The notes below the pieces were generated by a model. It saw nothing but the letters and a program-made list of their open reading frames with translations. It ran no database searches and was not told where the DNA came from. Shown in pieces: positions 43,844 to 52,751 of a stretch of DNA of 64,000 bases. Position 1 is the stretch's first letter. Every line of letters begins with the position of its first letter. A program made the position numbers and the translations under genes. The DNA comes from Alishewanella jeotgali KCTC 22429 (GTDB lineage Bacteria; Pseudomonadota; Gammaproteobacteria; Enterobacterales; Alteromonadaceae), in NCBI RefSeq assembly GCF_000245735.1, contig NZ_AHTH01000055.1, positions 1 to 64,000 of the forward strand, given 5' to 3'.

Positions 43844-44632
43844 ATGAAACGTACTTTAATCGCAACCGCCTTATCTCTGTGCTCTGCCGGCGTACTGGCC
43901 AATAGCTTCCAGCATCAGACTAATCTGGACTATCAGTGGGGCGATATCCTGAATGCTGATTTGCGCTCTTACAATCTGTCACACCAGTTCTATTTAAATC
44001 CGGTGCAGGCTGCCAACAATATGCCATTGGCCGAAGCCGGCTTTTTAAGCCGCAGCAGCAGCCTGCAGTTTGGTTACAGCTACAACCAGTTCGACTTCGG
44101 TAATCTGGGCAAAACCAGTTTAAGTGGTTGGAGCCTGGGTGGTGAATACCGTGATGTTAGCCATAACTTCTATGCCAGCTTATTATGGACTGAGCTAAAC
44201 AATAGCGATGACCGTGTTGGTCAGGCTAGTCTGGGTTATTACCTGGATCCGAGCTGGTTGTTGAAACTGGATGTAGAACACCTGCGCCCTGATGGCGATG
44301 GCAGTGTTACCCAGTACGGCGTTAGCACCAAAAAGTTAATGACGCTGGCACATGGCGATTTTATCAGTGTTGAAGCCAGCTATATGGATCAGGCCAATAG
44401 CTCACTGGGCCGTTTCGGTGTCGCGGGTGATTACTATTTTGGTCGTAACCTGTCACTGGGACTGGCTTATGACTGGACCAGCAAGGGCGTATTTAATTCT
44501 GAGTCTGACGCCTTTACGGTTCGCGGTCAGTGGTATGCGATGCCAAATCTGGCGTTACGCGCTGGTGTAACCTTTGATAGCCTGGAAACCGGTGACGATC
44601 TGTACCATCTTGGTGCCAGCTTCCGCTTCTAA
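43844..44632 (+). CDS. Outer-membrane beta-barrel protein, putative porin
   Basis: From ATG 43844 (GTGAGG upstream) the product is 262 residues: signal peptide MKRTLIATALSLCSAGVLA, then alternating amphipathic strands ending in HLGASFRF, with the C-terminal Phe recognised by the BAM complex. Strands such as LQFGYSYNQFDF, SLGGEYRDVSHNFYASLLW and LSLGLAYDWTSKGVF are consistent with about ten to twelve strands. No specific porin family is recognised. It is monocistronic, with a strong terminator. Confidence 0.8.
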   Translation: MKRTLIATALSLCSAGVLANSFQHQTNLDYQWGDILNADLRSYNLSHQFYLNPVQAANNMPLAEAGFLSRSSSLQFGYSYNQFDFGNLGKTSLSGWSLGGEYRDVSHNFYASLLWTELNNSDDRVGQASLGYYLDPSWLLKLDVEHLRPDGDGSVTQYGVSTKKLMTLAHGDFISVEASYMDQANSSLGRFGVAGDYYFGRNLSLGLAYDWTSKGVFNSESDAFTVRGQWYAMPNLALRAGVTFDSLETGDDLYHLGASFRF

Positions 44633-44659
44633 GCTGCTAAACCTTTGTTGCTGATATTA

Positions 44660-44682
44660 GGGGCCATGCTGGCCCCTTTTTT
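44660..44682 (+). terminator. Intrinsic terminator of the barrel-protein gene
   Basis: GGGGCCA-TGC-TGGCCCC followed by TTTTTT, starting 27 bases after the stop codon: a textbook Rho-independent terminator. Confidence 0.92.
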
Positions 44683-44689
44683 ATACCTG

Positions 44690-45967
44690 TTATACCGATA
44701 AGCCCCAATCATCGCGGGCTTGCCGCGCCAGGGTTTCCTGAAATTGCGGTGCTGCTATTGCGATCAGCGCTTTCGCCCGTTCGGTTAAACTGCGGCCACG
44801 CAACTGGGCGATACCGTACTCCGTCACAATATAGTTGACGTGGGCGCGGGTCGTCACCACACCAGCACCAGGAGCCAGCAAGGAGCTAATGCGGGAAACC
44901 TTGCCACCGGCGGCGGTAGCGGGCAGGGCAATGACCGCCCGGCCACCTTCAGACAGACTGGCTCCGCGGACAAAATCCATCTGGCCACCGACACCGGAAT
45001 AAATTTTGGTACCGAGCGAATCGGCACAAACCTGACCGCTAAGATCAACCTGCAGCGCACTGTTAATCGCCACCACTTGCGGGTTTTGGCGGATCACCGC
45101 GGTATCATTGGTATATTCGACATCCAGGAACACTACTTGCGGATTGTCATCGACAAAGTCATACAAGGCTTGTGAGCCCATCGCGAAGGTGGTGACAATT
45201 TTGCCGCGATGTTTCTTTTTATTTTGATTAGTAATGATGCCCCTTTCCAGCAGCGGTAACACGCCATCGGAAAACATCTCGGTATGTACACCCAGCTGCT
45301 GATGTGAGCCCAGACAGGCCAGGGTGGCATCCGGGATAGCACCGATGCCCATTTGTAAACAGTCGCCATCTCGGATCAGGCTGGCAACGTGCTGGCCAAT
45401 TTGCCGGGTCACCGGATCCAATTCTGCCGGCAGATGCAGCGGCATCGGTGCACTAAATTCGACATAGCGGTCTATTTGGCTTAGATGAATAAAAGAATCG
45501 CCATGGGTTCTTGGCATTTGCGGATTAACCCAGGCGATCACTTTTTTTGCCATTTGTAAGGCAGCCCGGGTGGCTTCAACCGAAATGCCCAGGCTGCAGT
45601 AGCCATGTTTATCCGGCGGTGAAACCTGGATCAGCGCTGCATTCAATAGCTGCTCACCACTTCTAAACAACTTCGGGATTTCTGACAGAAATAACGGCAC
45701 GTAGTCGGCCTGGCCGCACTGGATAGCGCTGCGGGTGCTGCCACCGACAAAGAAACAACGTTGTCGCAGATGGCCCTGTAACGCCGGATCGCACAACATA
45801 TCACTGTGTTCGGTATGCAATTGTAATAGCGTCAAATTGTGATAGCGGGGGGCGATATTCGCCAGGCCCCGCAATAAAAACCACGGGGTGGCGGCCATCG
45901 ATTGGCACCAGATTTGATCATGATCGGCGAGGATACTTAAAGCCTGTTCGGCGGTTTCGCAGCGCAT
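44690..45967 (-). CDS. Acetyl-CoA hydrolase/4-hydroxybutyrate CoA-transferase family protein
   Basis: The 425-residue class I CoA-transferase has the active-site glutamate at Glu230 in LGVHTEMFSDG, and family signatures GDCLQMGIGAIPDATL near 201 and GVGGQMDFVRGASLSEGGRAVIALP near 337. VTEYGIAQLRGRSLTERA near the C-terminus is typical. It moves CoA between acyl-CoA and acetate or hydroxy acids; Glu230 forms the glutamyl-CoA intermediate. Which acid is used cannot be told. It is monocistronic on the minus strand. Confidence 0.88.
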   Translation of the reverse strand: MRCETAEQALSILADHDQIWCQSMAATPWFLLRGLANIAPRYHNLTLLQLHTEHSDMLCDPALQGHLRQRCFFVGGSTRSAIQCGQADYVPLFLSEIPKLFRSGEQLLNAALIQVSPPDKHGYCSLGISVEATRAALQMAKKVIAWVNPQMPRTHGDSFIHLSQIDRYVEFSAPMPLHLPAELDPVTRQIGQHVASLIRDGDCLQMGIGAIPDATLACLGSHQQLGVHTEMFSDGVLPLLERGIITNQNKKKHRGKIVTTFAMGSQALYDFVDDNPQVVFLDVEYTNDTAVIRQNPQVVAINSALQVDLSGQVCADSLGTKIYSGVGGQMDFVRGASLSEGGRAVIALPATAAGGKVSRISSLLAPGAGVVTTRAHVNYIVTEYGIAQLRGRSLTERAKALIAIAAPQFQETLARQARDDWGLSV

Positions 45968-46049
45968 AGGGTCTCCACTGAGCGGTAAAGCCCCAGTTTA
46001 GCTGTTTTTGCGCGGCGCAAAGCTGATAACGATCAAGTCGCAGGGATAA

Positions 46050-46073
46050 AAAAGCCCCGCACGGGGCGGGGCT
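46050..46073 (-). terminator. Intrinsic terminator of the EF-G2 gene
   Basis: On the minus strand AGCCCCG...CGGGGCT forms a GC-rich stem followed by TTTTTT. It lies 18 bases past the EF-G2 stop codon. Confidence 0.88.
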
Positions 46074-46090
46074 GTTTCGAAAAACGACAA

Positions 46091-48178
46091 TTACTTGTTA
46101 GCTTTCTTTTCTTTTTCTTTGGCGATAACAACTTCAGCCACGTTGTTTGGACATGGTGAGTAGTGATCGAATTCCATTGAGAACTGACCACGGCCAGAAG
46201 TCATAGTACGCAGGTGGCTGATATAACCGAACATCTCGGCCAGTGGTACGTGCGCTTTTACGCGTACGCCCATAGCGCCTGATTCCTGGCCTAAGATCAT
46301 ACCACGACGACGGTTTAAGTCACCGATCACGTCACCGATGTTGTCTTCTGGTGTGAAAACGTCAACTTTCATGATTGGCTCTAACAGCTGTGGACCGGCT
46401 TTCGGCATAGACTGACGGAAAGCGCCTTTGGCTGCGATTTCGAACGCGATAGCTGATGAGTCAACGGCGTGGAAACCACCGTCGAACAGCTCAACTTCAA
46501 CGTCCAGTACCGGGAAGCCTGCCAGAGGACCGGTAGACATCATTTCTTTAAAGCCTTTCTCGATAGCTGGGAAGAATTCCTTCGGAACGCTACCGCCCAC
46601 TACGGTTGACTTAAAGGTGTAACCGGTATTCACTTCACCCGGACGGATGCGGTAGTCGATCTTACCGTACTGACCAGAACCACCAGACTGCTTCTTGTGC
46701 GTGTAGCTGTCTTCGATTTCACGGGTAATGGTTTCACGGTACGCAACCTGTGGTTGACCTACAATCAGCTCAACGCCATAGGTACGCTTCAGGATGTCAA
46801 TTTTGATATCCAGGTGCAGTTCACCCATACCTTTCAGGATGGTTTCGCCAGAGTCTTGATCAGTCTCAACGCGGAAGGTTGGATCTTCAGAAACCAGACG
46901 GCCGATAGCTACGCCCATCTTCTCGATAGCGCCTTTATCTTTTGGTTGTACTGCGATAGAGATTACCGGCTCTGGGAATACCATTGGTTCCAGCGTACAA
47001 GGATGTTTCACGTCACACAGGGTATGACCGGTTTGTACGTTTTTCAGACCAATTAGGGCGATGATGTCACCGGCCTGAGCCGTAGTCAGGTCGGTACGGT
47101 CGTTGGCGTGCATTTCTACCATCCGGCCAACGCGCTCGGTTTTACCAGTGAACGAGTTCAGGATGGTATCGCCTTTGTTCAGTACGCCAGAGTAGATACG
47201 GATAAAGGTCAGGGCACCGAAACGGTCGTCCATGATCTTGAACGCTAACGCACGGAATGGCTCGTCGGCAGAAACGATAGCGTATTGGCCAGTTTCGTTA
47301 CCTTCTTCGTCAGTCAGTGGCTGTGGGTTAACTTCAGTCGGGGCTGGCAGATATTCAACCACGCCATCCAGAACCAGTTGCATACCTTTGTTTTTGAAGG
47401 CTGAACCACAGAAGGTTGGGAAGAAAGCCAGGTCACGGGTACCTTTACGGATACAACGCTTAACGTCTTCAATTGATGGCTCTTCACCTTCCATATAAGC
47501 CATCAGCAGTTCGTCATCCATTTCCAGTGCCGTTTCGATCAGCTGCTGGCGGTACATTTCAACGTCATCAGCCATATCAGCTGGCACGTCAGTCACAGTG
47601 TAGTTTTCAGGAATGCCTGAGTCATCCCACACGTAAGCTTGCTTGGTTAACAGGTCAACCACACCTTTAAAGGTTTCTTCACGGCCGATTGGCAGTACCA
47701 TGATCAGTGGGTTAGCGCCCAGTACTTTTTTAACCTGTTCAGTAACACGGATAAAGTCAGCACCGATCCGGTCCAGTTTGTTAACGAAGATCAGACGAGA
47801 AACTTTAGCGTCGTTCGCGTAGCGCCAGTTGGTTTCTGATTGTGGTTCTACACCACCAGAGCCACAGAATACGCCGATACCGCCGTCCAGAACTTTCAGT
47901 GAACGGTATACTTCTACGGTGAAGTCTACGTGACCCGGGGTATCGATAACGTTGAAACGGTGACCTTTCCAGTAACAGCTTACAGCCGCTGACTGGATAG
48001 TGATACCGCGCTCAGCTTCCTGTTCCATAAAGTCGGTAGTCGATTCACCTTCGTGAACTTCGCCCAGCTTATGGATTTTACCGGTTAATTTCAGGATCCG
48101 CTCAGTGGTAGTGGTTTTACCGGCATCAACGTGCGCGAAGATACCAATGTTTCTATATAAGGATAAATCTGCTGACAT
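46091..48178 (-). CDS. fusB: Elongation factor G, second paralogue (EF-G2)
   Basis: The 695-residue translational GTPase has G1 AHVDAGKT at 15-22, the switch I region [11 protein letters not shown]3 DTPGH at 79-83 and G4 NKLD near 133, then the domain II-V architecture of EF-G with [21 protein letters not shown] in domain IV. It is monocistronic and not in an rpsL-rpsG-fusA-tuf operon, so it is probably the second EF-G found in Vibrio and Shewanella relatives, where the canonical one lies in the str operon. Whether this paralogue works in translocation, recycling or stress is not evident. The canonical EF-G is presumed outside the window. Confidence 0.88.
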   Translation of the reverse strand: MSADLSLYRNIGIFAHVDAGKTTTTERILKLTGKIHKLGEVHEGESTTDFMEQEAERGITIQSAAVSCYWKGHRFNVIDTPGHVDFTVEVYRSLKVLDGGIGVFCGSGGVEPQSETNWRYANDAKVSRLIFVNKLDRIGADFIRVTEQVKKVLGANPLIMVLPIGREETFKGVVDLLTKQAYVWDDSGIPENYTVTDVPADMADDVEMYRQQLIETALEMDDELLMAYMEGEEPSIEDVKRCIRKGTRDLAFFPTFCGSAFKNKGMQLVLDGVVEYLPAPTEVNPQPLTDEEGNETGQYAIVSADEPFRALAFKIMDDRFGALTFIRIYSGVLNKGDTILNSFTGKTERVGRMVEMHANDRTDLTTAQAGDIIALIGLKNVQTGHTLCDVKHPCTLEPMVFPEPVISIAVQPKDKGAIEKMGVAIGRLVSEDPTFRVETDQDSGETILKGMGELHLDIKIDILKRTYGVELIVGQPQVAYRETITREIEDSYTHKKQSGGSGQYGKIDYRIRPGEVNTGYTFKSTVVGGSVPKEFFPAIEKGFKEMMSTGPLAGFPVLDVEVELFDGGFHAVDSSAIAFEIAAKGAFRQSMPKAGPQLLEPIMKVDVFTPEDNIGDVIGDLNRRRGMILGQESGAMGVRVKAHVPLAEMFGYISHLRTMTSGRGQFSMEFDHYSPCPNNVAEVVIAKEKEKKANK

Positions 48179-48227
48179 AGTAGTCTCTATAAGCTAGGGT
48201 TTGAAAATTAGGGCGACAATATACAGG

Positions 48228-48256
48228 ATTTTTTTTCAGTTTGCCCGAAAAAAAAT
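48228..48256. terminator. AT-rich hairpin between rimO and EF-G2
   Basis: ATTTTTTTTC (48228-48237) and GAAAAAAAAT (48247-48256) are perfect inverse complements, with nine bases between. The symmetry makes it a possible bidirectional 3'-end, serving rimO on the minus strand, but it lacks a GC stem, so evidence is weak. Confidence 0.3.
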
Positions 48257-48308
48257 CAGTGAAATTTGTTAAATTTCTATGTAACTGTCAATTCTTCGGC
48301 ACGCTGTG

Positions 48309-49706
48309 TTATTCGACCAGCGTTGCCCATAAATCATATTCATCCGCATGTTCCACCAACGCCTGCACCAGCTGACCTGGTTTAAGGTTGGTTTCACCAT
48401 TCAGATAGACAGCACCATCAATCTCCGGTGCGTCTGCAAAGCTGCGGCCAATGGCGCCTTCTTCATCTACTTCATCAATCAGTACGCTGATGGTGCGGCC
48501 GACTTTGGCTTGCAAGCGCTCAGCACTAATGGCTTGCTGTAGCTGCATAAAACGATGGTAACGCTCTTCTTTTACATCCTCTGGCACCGGATCCGGCAGC
48601 TCGTTGGCTTTGGCGCCGTCGACCGGGCTGTACTTAAAGCAGCCAACCCGATCCAGCTGCGCCTCTTGCAGCCAATCCAGTAACATCTGGAAATCTTCCT
48701 CGGTTTCACCCGGGAAGCCGACAATAAAGGTGGAACGGATAGTCAGATCCGGGCAAATTTGCCGCCATTTCTTGACCCGCTCCAGTACCTTTTCCGCCTG
48801 TCCCGGCCGTTTCATCAATTTTAAAATCCGTGGGCTGGCGTGCTGGAACGGGATATCCAGGTAGGGTAATACTTTGCCTTGCGCCATCAGTGGAATAATG
48901 TCATCGACATGCGGATAGGGGTAAACGTAATGCAGCCGCACCCAGATACCCATTTCGCCCAGCGCTTCGCACAGCGATTGCATTGAGGTTTTTACCGGCT
49001 GACCATTCCAGAAACCAGTGCGGTGTTTAACATCGACGCCATAGGCACTGGTATCTTGCGAGATAATCAACAGCTCTTTTACGCCAGCGTTTTTCAGGCG
49101 CTGCGCCTCGTCCAGTACTTCACCAATCGGCCGGCTGACTAAATCACCGCGCATCGACGGAATAATGCAAAAAGTACAGCGGTGATTACAGCCTTCAGAA
49201 ATTTTTAAGTAGGCATAGTGCTTAGGTGTCAGCTTGACACCATGGTCCGGCACCAGCATGGTGAAGGGATCATATTTCGGCTTCGGCACAAACTCATGCA
49301 CCTGCTTTAACACATTCTCATAACTGTGCGGGCCGGTAATCCCCAGCACATTAGGATGTACTTCACGAATTTCATCTTCCCGGGCGCCTAAACAGCCGGT
49401 GACAATAACCTTGCCATTTTCCGCCAGCGCTTCGCCGATGGTGTCTAAGGATTCCTGCACTGCAGAGTCAATAAAACCGCAGGTATTGACGATGACCAGC
49501 TCGGCATCATCATAGCTTGGTACGATGTTGTAGCCTTCAGCTTTAAGTTGGGTCAGGATCCGTTCTGAGTCGACCAGGTTTTTCGGGCAACCGAGCGAAA
49601 CAAAGCCTATTTTGCTGCCAGTACCATTGCTGTCTTGGGCGGCTAAGGTTTTGGCCGGGGTATCCAGGGTTGTGGTCTGGCTGGGATCGAAAGTCTGAAC
49701 GCTCAT
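48309..49706 (-). CDS. rimO: Ribosomal protein S12 methylthiotransferase RimO
   Basis: The 465-residue radical SAM enzyme adds a methylthio group to an aspartate of ribosomal protein S12. Radical SAM cysteines are Cys173, Cys177 and Cys180 (CNHRCTFC), and the N-terminal UPF0004 cluster ligands are Cys40 ([12 protein letters not shown]), Cys76 (NTCGFI) and Cys105 (GCLG). A TRAM domain closes the protein. About 25 residues precede the conserved start compared with E. coli; the extension has no domain and the true start could be internal, though no better ATG was found. Confidence 0.95.
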   Translation of the reverse strand: MSVQTFDPSQTTTLDTPAKTLAAQDSNGTGSKIGFVSLGCPKNLVDSERILTQLKAEGYNIVPSYDDAELVIVNTCGFIDSAVQESLDTIGEALAENGKVIVTGCLGAREDEIREVHPNVLGITGPHSYENVLKQVHEFVPKPKYDPFTMLVPDHGVKLTPKHYAYLKISEGCNHRCTFCIIPSMRGDLVSRPIGEVLDEAQRLKNAGVKELLIISQDTSAYGVDVKHRTGFWNGQPVKTSMQSLCEALGEMGIWVRLHYVYPYPHVDDIIPLMAQGKVLPYLDIPFQHASPRILKLMKRPGQAEKVLERVKKWRQICPDLTIRSTFIVGFPGETEEDFQMLLDWLQEAQLDRVGCFKYSPVDGAKANELPDPVPEDVKEERYHRFMQLQQAISAERLQAKVGRTISVLIDEVDEEGAIGRSFADAPEIDGAVYLNGETNLKPGQLVQALVEHADEYDLWATLVE

Positions 49707-49808
49707 AATTGCCTGTGCTGGTTAAAGGAAAAAACCGGGCGCGCATTATACCTGAAGCGTGGCAAAGTAACAGCGGCTGCTGGCCAAAAAGTCGACACCC
49801 CTGTGCGC

Positions 49809-50222
49809 TTAAAGTGATTTTAGCAACAAGGCGATGGCATCGGCATGTTGCTCTGAGAACGTTTGTTGTTGTCCATATAGATGAATAACGGCCTGTAAGT
49901 CAGCGTGCTCGTCCTGATCCAGTAAACGTTTTAACCCCATTTGCCAGTGCGGAAATTGCCGTTGTTGCACCGGCCGCTCACTGACCAGCCGTACATTTTG
50001 ATGTCGCGGATCGGCAGCAATCAACTTAAAGCGGGTTTTTACCAGCTCGGCGGGGCCTTCCAGTAACTGCAAAAAATGCCGGCTGGTAACCAATAATACA
50101 CCGGTGATCCCAAGCCGCTGATTATTGCGCTCGGCTTGCTGATGGATAGTGGCGATTTGCTCGCTGCTTAGTCCGGGGGCTACATCGCTGATGTAAGTTA
50201 ACTGCAACAAGGGCTCGGACAT
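49809..50222 (-). CDS. BLUF-domain blue-light sensor, short type
   Basis: The 137-residue protein is a stand-alone BLUF domain with a short C-terminal helix. The flavin-binding and photoswitch residues are present with canonical spacing: Tyr10 (QLTYIS), Asn33 (AERNNQRLGITG) and Gln52 (FLQLLEG), matching Tyr8, Asn31 and Gln50 of PixD, and a Trp in HWQMG in the usual place. BLUF proteins bind FAD and change hydrogen bonding in blue light. There is no output domain, so it must act on a partner. It starts nine bases after ylqF and is the last gene of the mfd-csiV-DUF3087-ylqF run. Confidence 0.9.
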   Translation of the reverse strand: MSEPLLQLTYISDVAPGLSSEQIATIHQQAERNNQRLGITGVLLVTSRHFLQLLEGPAELVKTRFKLIAADPRHQNVRLVSERPVQQRQFPHWQMGLKRLLDQDEHADLQAVIHLYGQQQTFSEQHADAIALLLKSL

Positions 50223-50231
50223 AGCGTTTCC

Positions 50232-51167
50232 TTAGCGATACCGCTTTTGTGCTTTATGTTTCCGTTCGGCTTCGCGTTCGGCTTTCTCTGCCGACTTTGC
50301 CGCTTCTTCGGCCTTGGCGTCGATCAGTTCCTGACTCACCATCGCCGGTGTTTCCAGAGTAATGGGGCCAAGGTTACCGGCTCGCAGCTCCGTAATCAGG
50401 ATAGCACCGGCTTTTTCTAAATCGACCACGCCGCCTTTACGCATCGCACCGCGGCGCATGCCGATCGCATCCAGCAGCGCCAAATCGTTCTCTGGCTGCT
50501 CAGTCAGTCCGAACCGTGCCATTACTGCTGCCGGATAGGCTTGTAGCAGATAGTCGGCGGCAAAGAGCGCGATATCGGCATAATCAAAAACCGTGTCTTT
50601 GATGGCGCCGGTCACCGCCAGCCGGTAACCACAGGTGGTCGGGCTAAGTTTGGGCCATAAAAAGCCCGGCGTATCGGTTAAGATCACGTTATTTTCCAGC
50701 TTGATCCTTTGCTGTGCCTTGGTCACGCCGGCTTCGTTACCGGTTTTAGCGATAGTACGGCCCGCCAGGGTATTGATCAGCGTGGATTTGCCGACATTGG
50801 GGATACCCATAATCATCGCCCGGGCGGCGCGCACCTCAAGATTGCGCTCCGGCAGCATGCTATTGCAAAGCTCCAGCAGGGCTTTGATTTGTTCTGGTTG
50901 CTGTTGGCTGATCGGGATGGCGCGGACATTTTTTTGCTCGGCAAAATAGTCAACCCAGCGCGCTGTCAGCGCAGGATCGGCCAGATCGGCTTTGTTTAAT
51001 ACCTTGATACAGGGGGTATCTTTGCGCAGTTGCGGCACCAGCGGATTCTCGCTGGAAAAGGGGATCCGCGCATCCAGCATTTCGATAATAATATCGACCT
51101 GTGGCATCACCTCGGCGATTTCTTTGCGGGCCTTATGCATATGACCCGGAAACCAGTTAATTGACAT
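50232..51167 (-). CDS. ylqF: Ribosome biogenesis GTPase YlqF/RbgA-like
   Basis: The 311-residue protein is a circularly permuted GTPase: G4 NKAD at 58-61 comes before G1 GIPNVGKST at 121-129 and G3 DTPG at 165-168. The N-terminus WFPGHMHKARKEI is diagnostic of the YlqF/RbgA branch, which assists late 50S assembly. The C-terminal tail is highly charged (AEEAAKSAEKAEREAERK) and may bind RNA or protein. It lies 18 bases after the DUF3087 gene and nine before the BLUF gene, in one probable transcript. Confidence 0.93.
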   Translation of the reverse strand: MSINWFPGHMHKARKEIAEVMPQVDIIIEMLDARIPFSSENPLVPQLRKDTPCIKVLNKADLADPALTARWVDYFAEQKNVRAIPISQQQPEQIKALLELCNSMLPERNLEVRAARAMIMGIPNVGKSTLINTLAGRTIAKTGNEAGVTKAQQRIKLENNVILTDTPGFLWPKLSPTTCGYRLAVTGAIKDTVFDYADIALFAADYLLQAYPAAVMARFGLTEQPENDLALLDAIGMRRGAMRKGGVVDLEKAGAILITELRAGNLGPITLETPAMVSQELIDAKAEEAAKSAEKAEREAERKHKAQKRYR

Positions 51168-51185
51168 GGGGTATCCTGTATAAGG

Positions 51186-51692
51186 TTAAAATTGGTCCAG
51201 CAGCTCGCGCCGGTAATCTGCTGGGTCCAGTTTAAGTCCCAGCTCGGCTATCTGCTGTTGTAATTGATTATCAGCCAGATTTAGCTCCGACATCATCAGC
51301 GTATTATCGTCGAGTTGCCAGATCAGCCTGGAGCCGGCATAGCTGTATGCCAGTATCAGCAGTGCGCTTGGGTTATGCTGTTCGGCCGCCGCCTGGATTG
51401 CCCGCAGCTTGCGCTGAATTAAATTCAGTTCGTGTTTCAGATCCCAGATATAGGCGACTTCACTAAAGTAGGGGTGACGCTTTAGTTTTTTCAAAGCGCT
51501 GCCAACCAGGATACAGCCGATAACGACCCCGGCGAAGTTTAGCCAGAAATTAGAGCCGCTGCCGTCCGATAGCAGGCTGATCAACAGCGTCGAACTGGCA
51601 AGGCTGACAATCAGCAGCGCCAGTATACTTAGTACCGTAATCCGGTTCAGGCGTTTACGGTATAGCGCCTTATCAATCACTTTCAGTTGCAT
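51186..51692 (-). CDS. DUF3087 family membrane protein
   Basis: The 168-residue protein has two hydrophobic segments near residues 20-43 and 47-65, followed by a soluble region (HPYFSEVAYIWDLKHELNLIQRKLRAIQ). This is the layout of DUF3087, a gammaproteobacterial family of unknown function. It sits between csiV and ylqF and is probably co-transcribed. It may be an inner-membrane accessory of the CsiV/Lol neighbourhood (inference). Confidence 0.8.
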   Translation of the reverse strand: MQLKVIDKALYRKRLNRITVLSILALLIVSLASSTLLISLLSDGSGSNFWLNFAGVVIGCILVGSALKKLKRHPYFSEVAYIWDLKHELNLIQRKLRAIQAAAEQHNPSALLILAYSYAGSRLIWQLDDNTLMMSELNLADNQLQQQIAELGLKLDPADYRRELLDQF

Positions 51693-51704
51693 AATTTTCC
51701 TAGA

Positions 51705-52751
51705 CTACTCGATGATGCTGGCATCAGAGCGTGCCGTCGCCGGATCAAAACGGCGGATCTGTAAAATAATGCCCAGTTTGGGATGATCCAGATAATGGAT
51801 TTCGCCACTGATTAAGCGCCGGCTTTGTTTCACGTTAATGCTTTGCAGGCTGTTAGCCTGAGGGCGGCGCAGGTTAAAGTCGGTATTCACAAACAGATAA
51901 CGATCCAAATGTAAGCGAAACAGGCCATCCAGTTGCCAGACCTGAGACGGTAAATTGGCCGCGCTTTGCTCCAGCCGCCGCTGTTCGTCAGTGCTGCTTT
52001 CCGGCTGGGTCAGCGCCACACCGGCCGCCAGTTGTTGCCGCCGGCTGGCGATCTGGGCCAGTAAATCGGCTTCCTGCTGCTCTTCTGTGGCAAACGCCAG
52101 ATTGCTGTCCACTTCACTCGGCAGCGGCTGGCCCCAGTAATCAAATTGCTGGCTAAAGTTTTTGCCGGCAAACCAGCGGCTGGGGATCGCCCGGCGCTCT
52201 GTTACCGGTGCCTGACGCCACACCGTATGCAGTAATATCTGATGTTGGCGCTGTCGTCTTAACCGATTCACCACCTCATTAAGCTGAAAGGCGTTTTCGT
52301 CCGCCAGATAGGGCAGCGGCTGATGCAGGCCTTCGCCAAAGATCCGTACCGGCAGTTGTTCTGGCCAGTATTGATGTGGGGTGGCTTGTTCCAGCACAGC
52401 AGCCAGCAAGGCATCAGTGTTGTCACTCGCAAGCGGTGTCTGTTCTGTCGGCTGCGGCGTGCACTCTGCTGCCGGTGCAGCGTCACCCGGTATGGCTAAG
52501 CCTGTCGCATCGACAGCGTCCGGCGTTTGACATTCAGGATCTACCGGCAGCGGGATATAAAATCGTTCCGTCAGTAAATCGATATGCCGCCCCAGTCTGA
52601 TTGGGGTCACCTGGGTAGGGAAATGTTCTTTCAGCGCACTGTCGCCGGTGCGTTCAAAAATAATCATTTCTACCTCAAACCAGCGTTCGTTGGCTTGCAG
52701 TGTCAGGGCGTTGACGAGTAAACAACTGCCAAGTAACAGCCGAAATTTCAT
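51705..52751 (-). CDS. csiV: CsiV family periplasmic protein
   Basis: The 348-residue protein has a signal peptide (MKFRLLLGSCLLVNALTLQA) and a mature start ANERWFEVEMIIFERTGD, the signature of CsiV. In Vibrio cholerae CsiV is a periplasmic peptidoglycan-interacting protein that activates LpoA in the cell-wall synthesis system. The family is encoded next to mfd, as here, where its ATG overlaps the mfd stop by one base. The linker between residues 70 and 120 is low complexity. Confidence 0.85.
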   Translation of the reverse strand: MKFRLLLGSCLLVNALTLQANERWFEVEMIIFERTGDSALKEHFPTQVTPIRLGRHIDLLTERFYIPLPVDPECQTPDAVDATGLAIPGDAAPAAECTPQPTEQTPLASDNTDALLAAVLEQATPHQYWPEQLPVRIFGEGLHQPLPYLADENAFQLNEVVNRLRRQRQHQILLHTVWRQAPVTERRAIPSRWFAGKNFSQQFDYWGQPLPSEVDSNLAFATEEQQEADLLAQIASRRQQLAAGVALTQPESSTDEQRRLEQSAANLPSQVWQLDGLFRLHLDRYLFVNTDFNLRRPQANSLQSINVKQSRRLISGEIHYLDHPKLGIILQIRRFDPATARSDASIIE

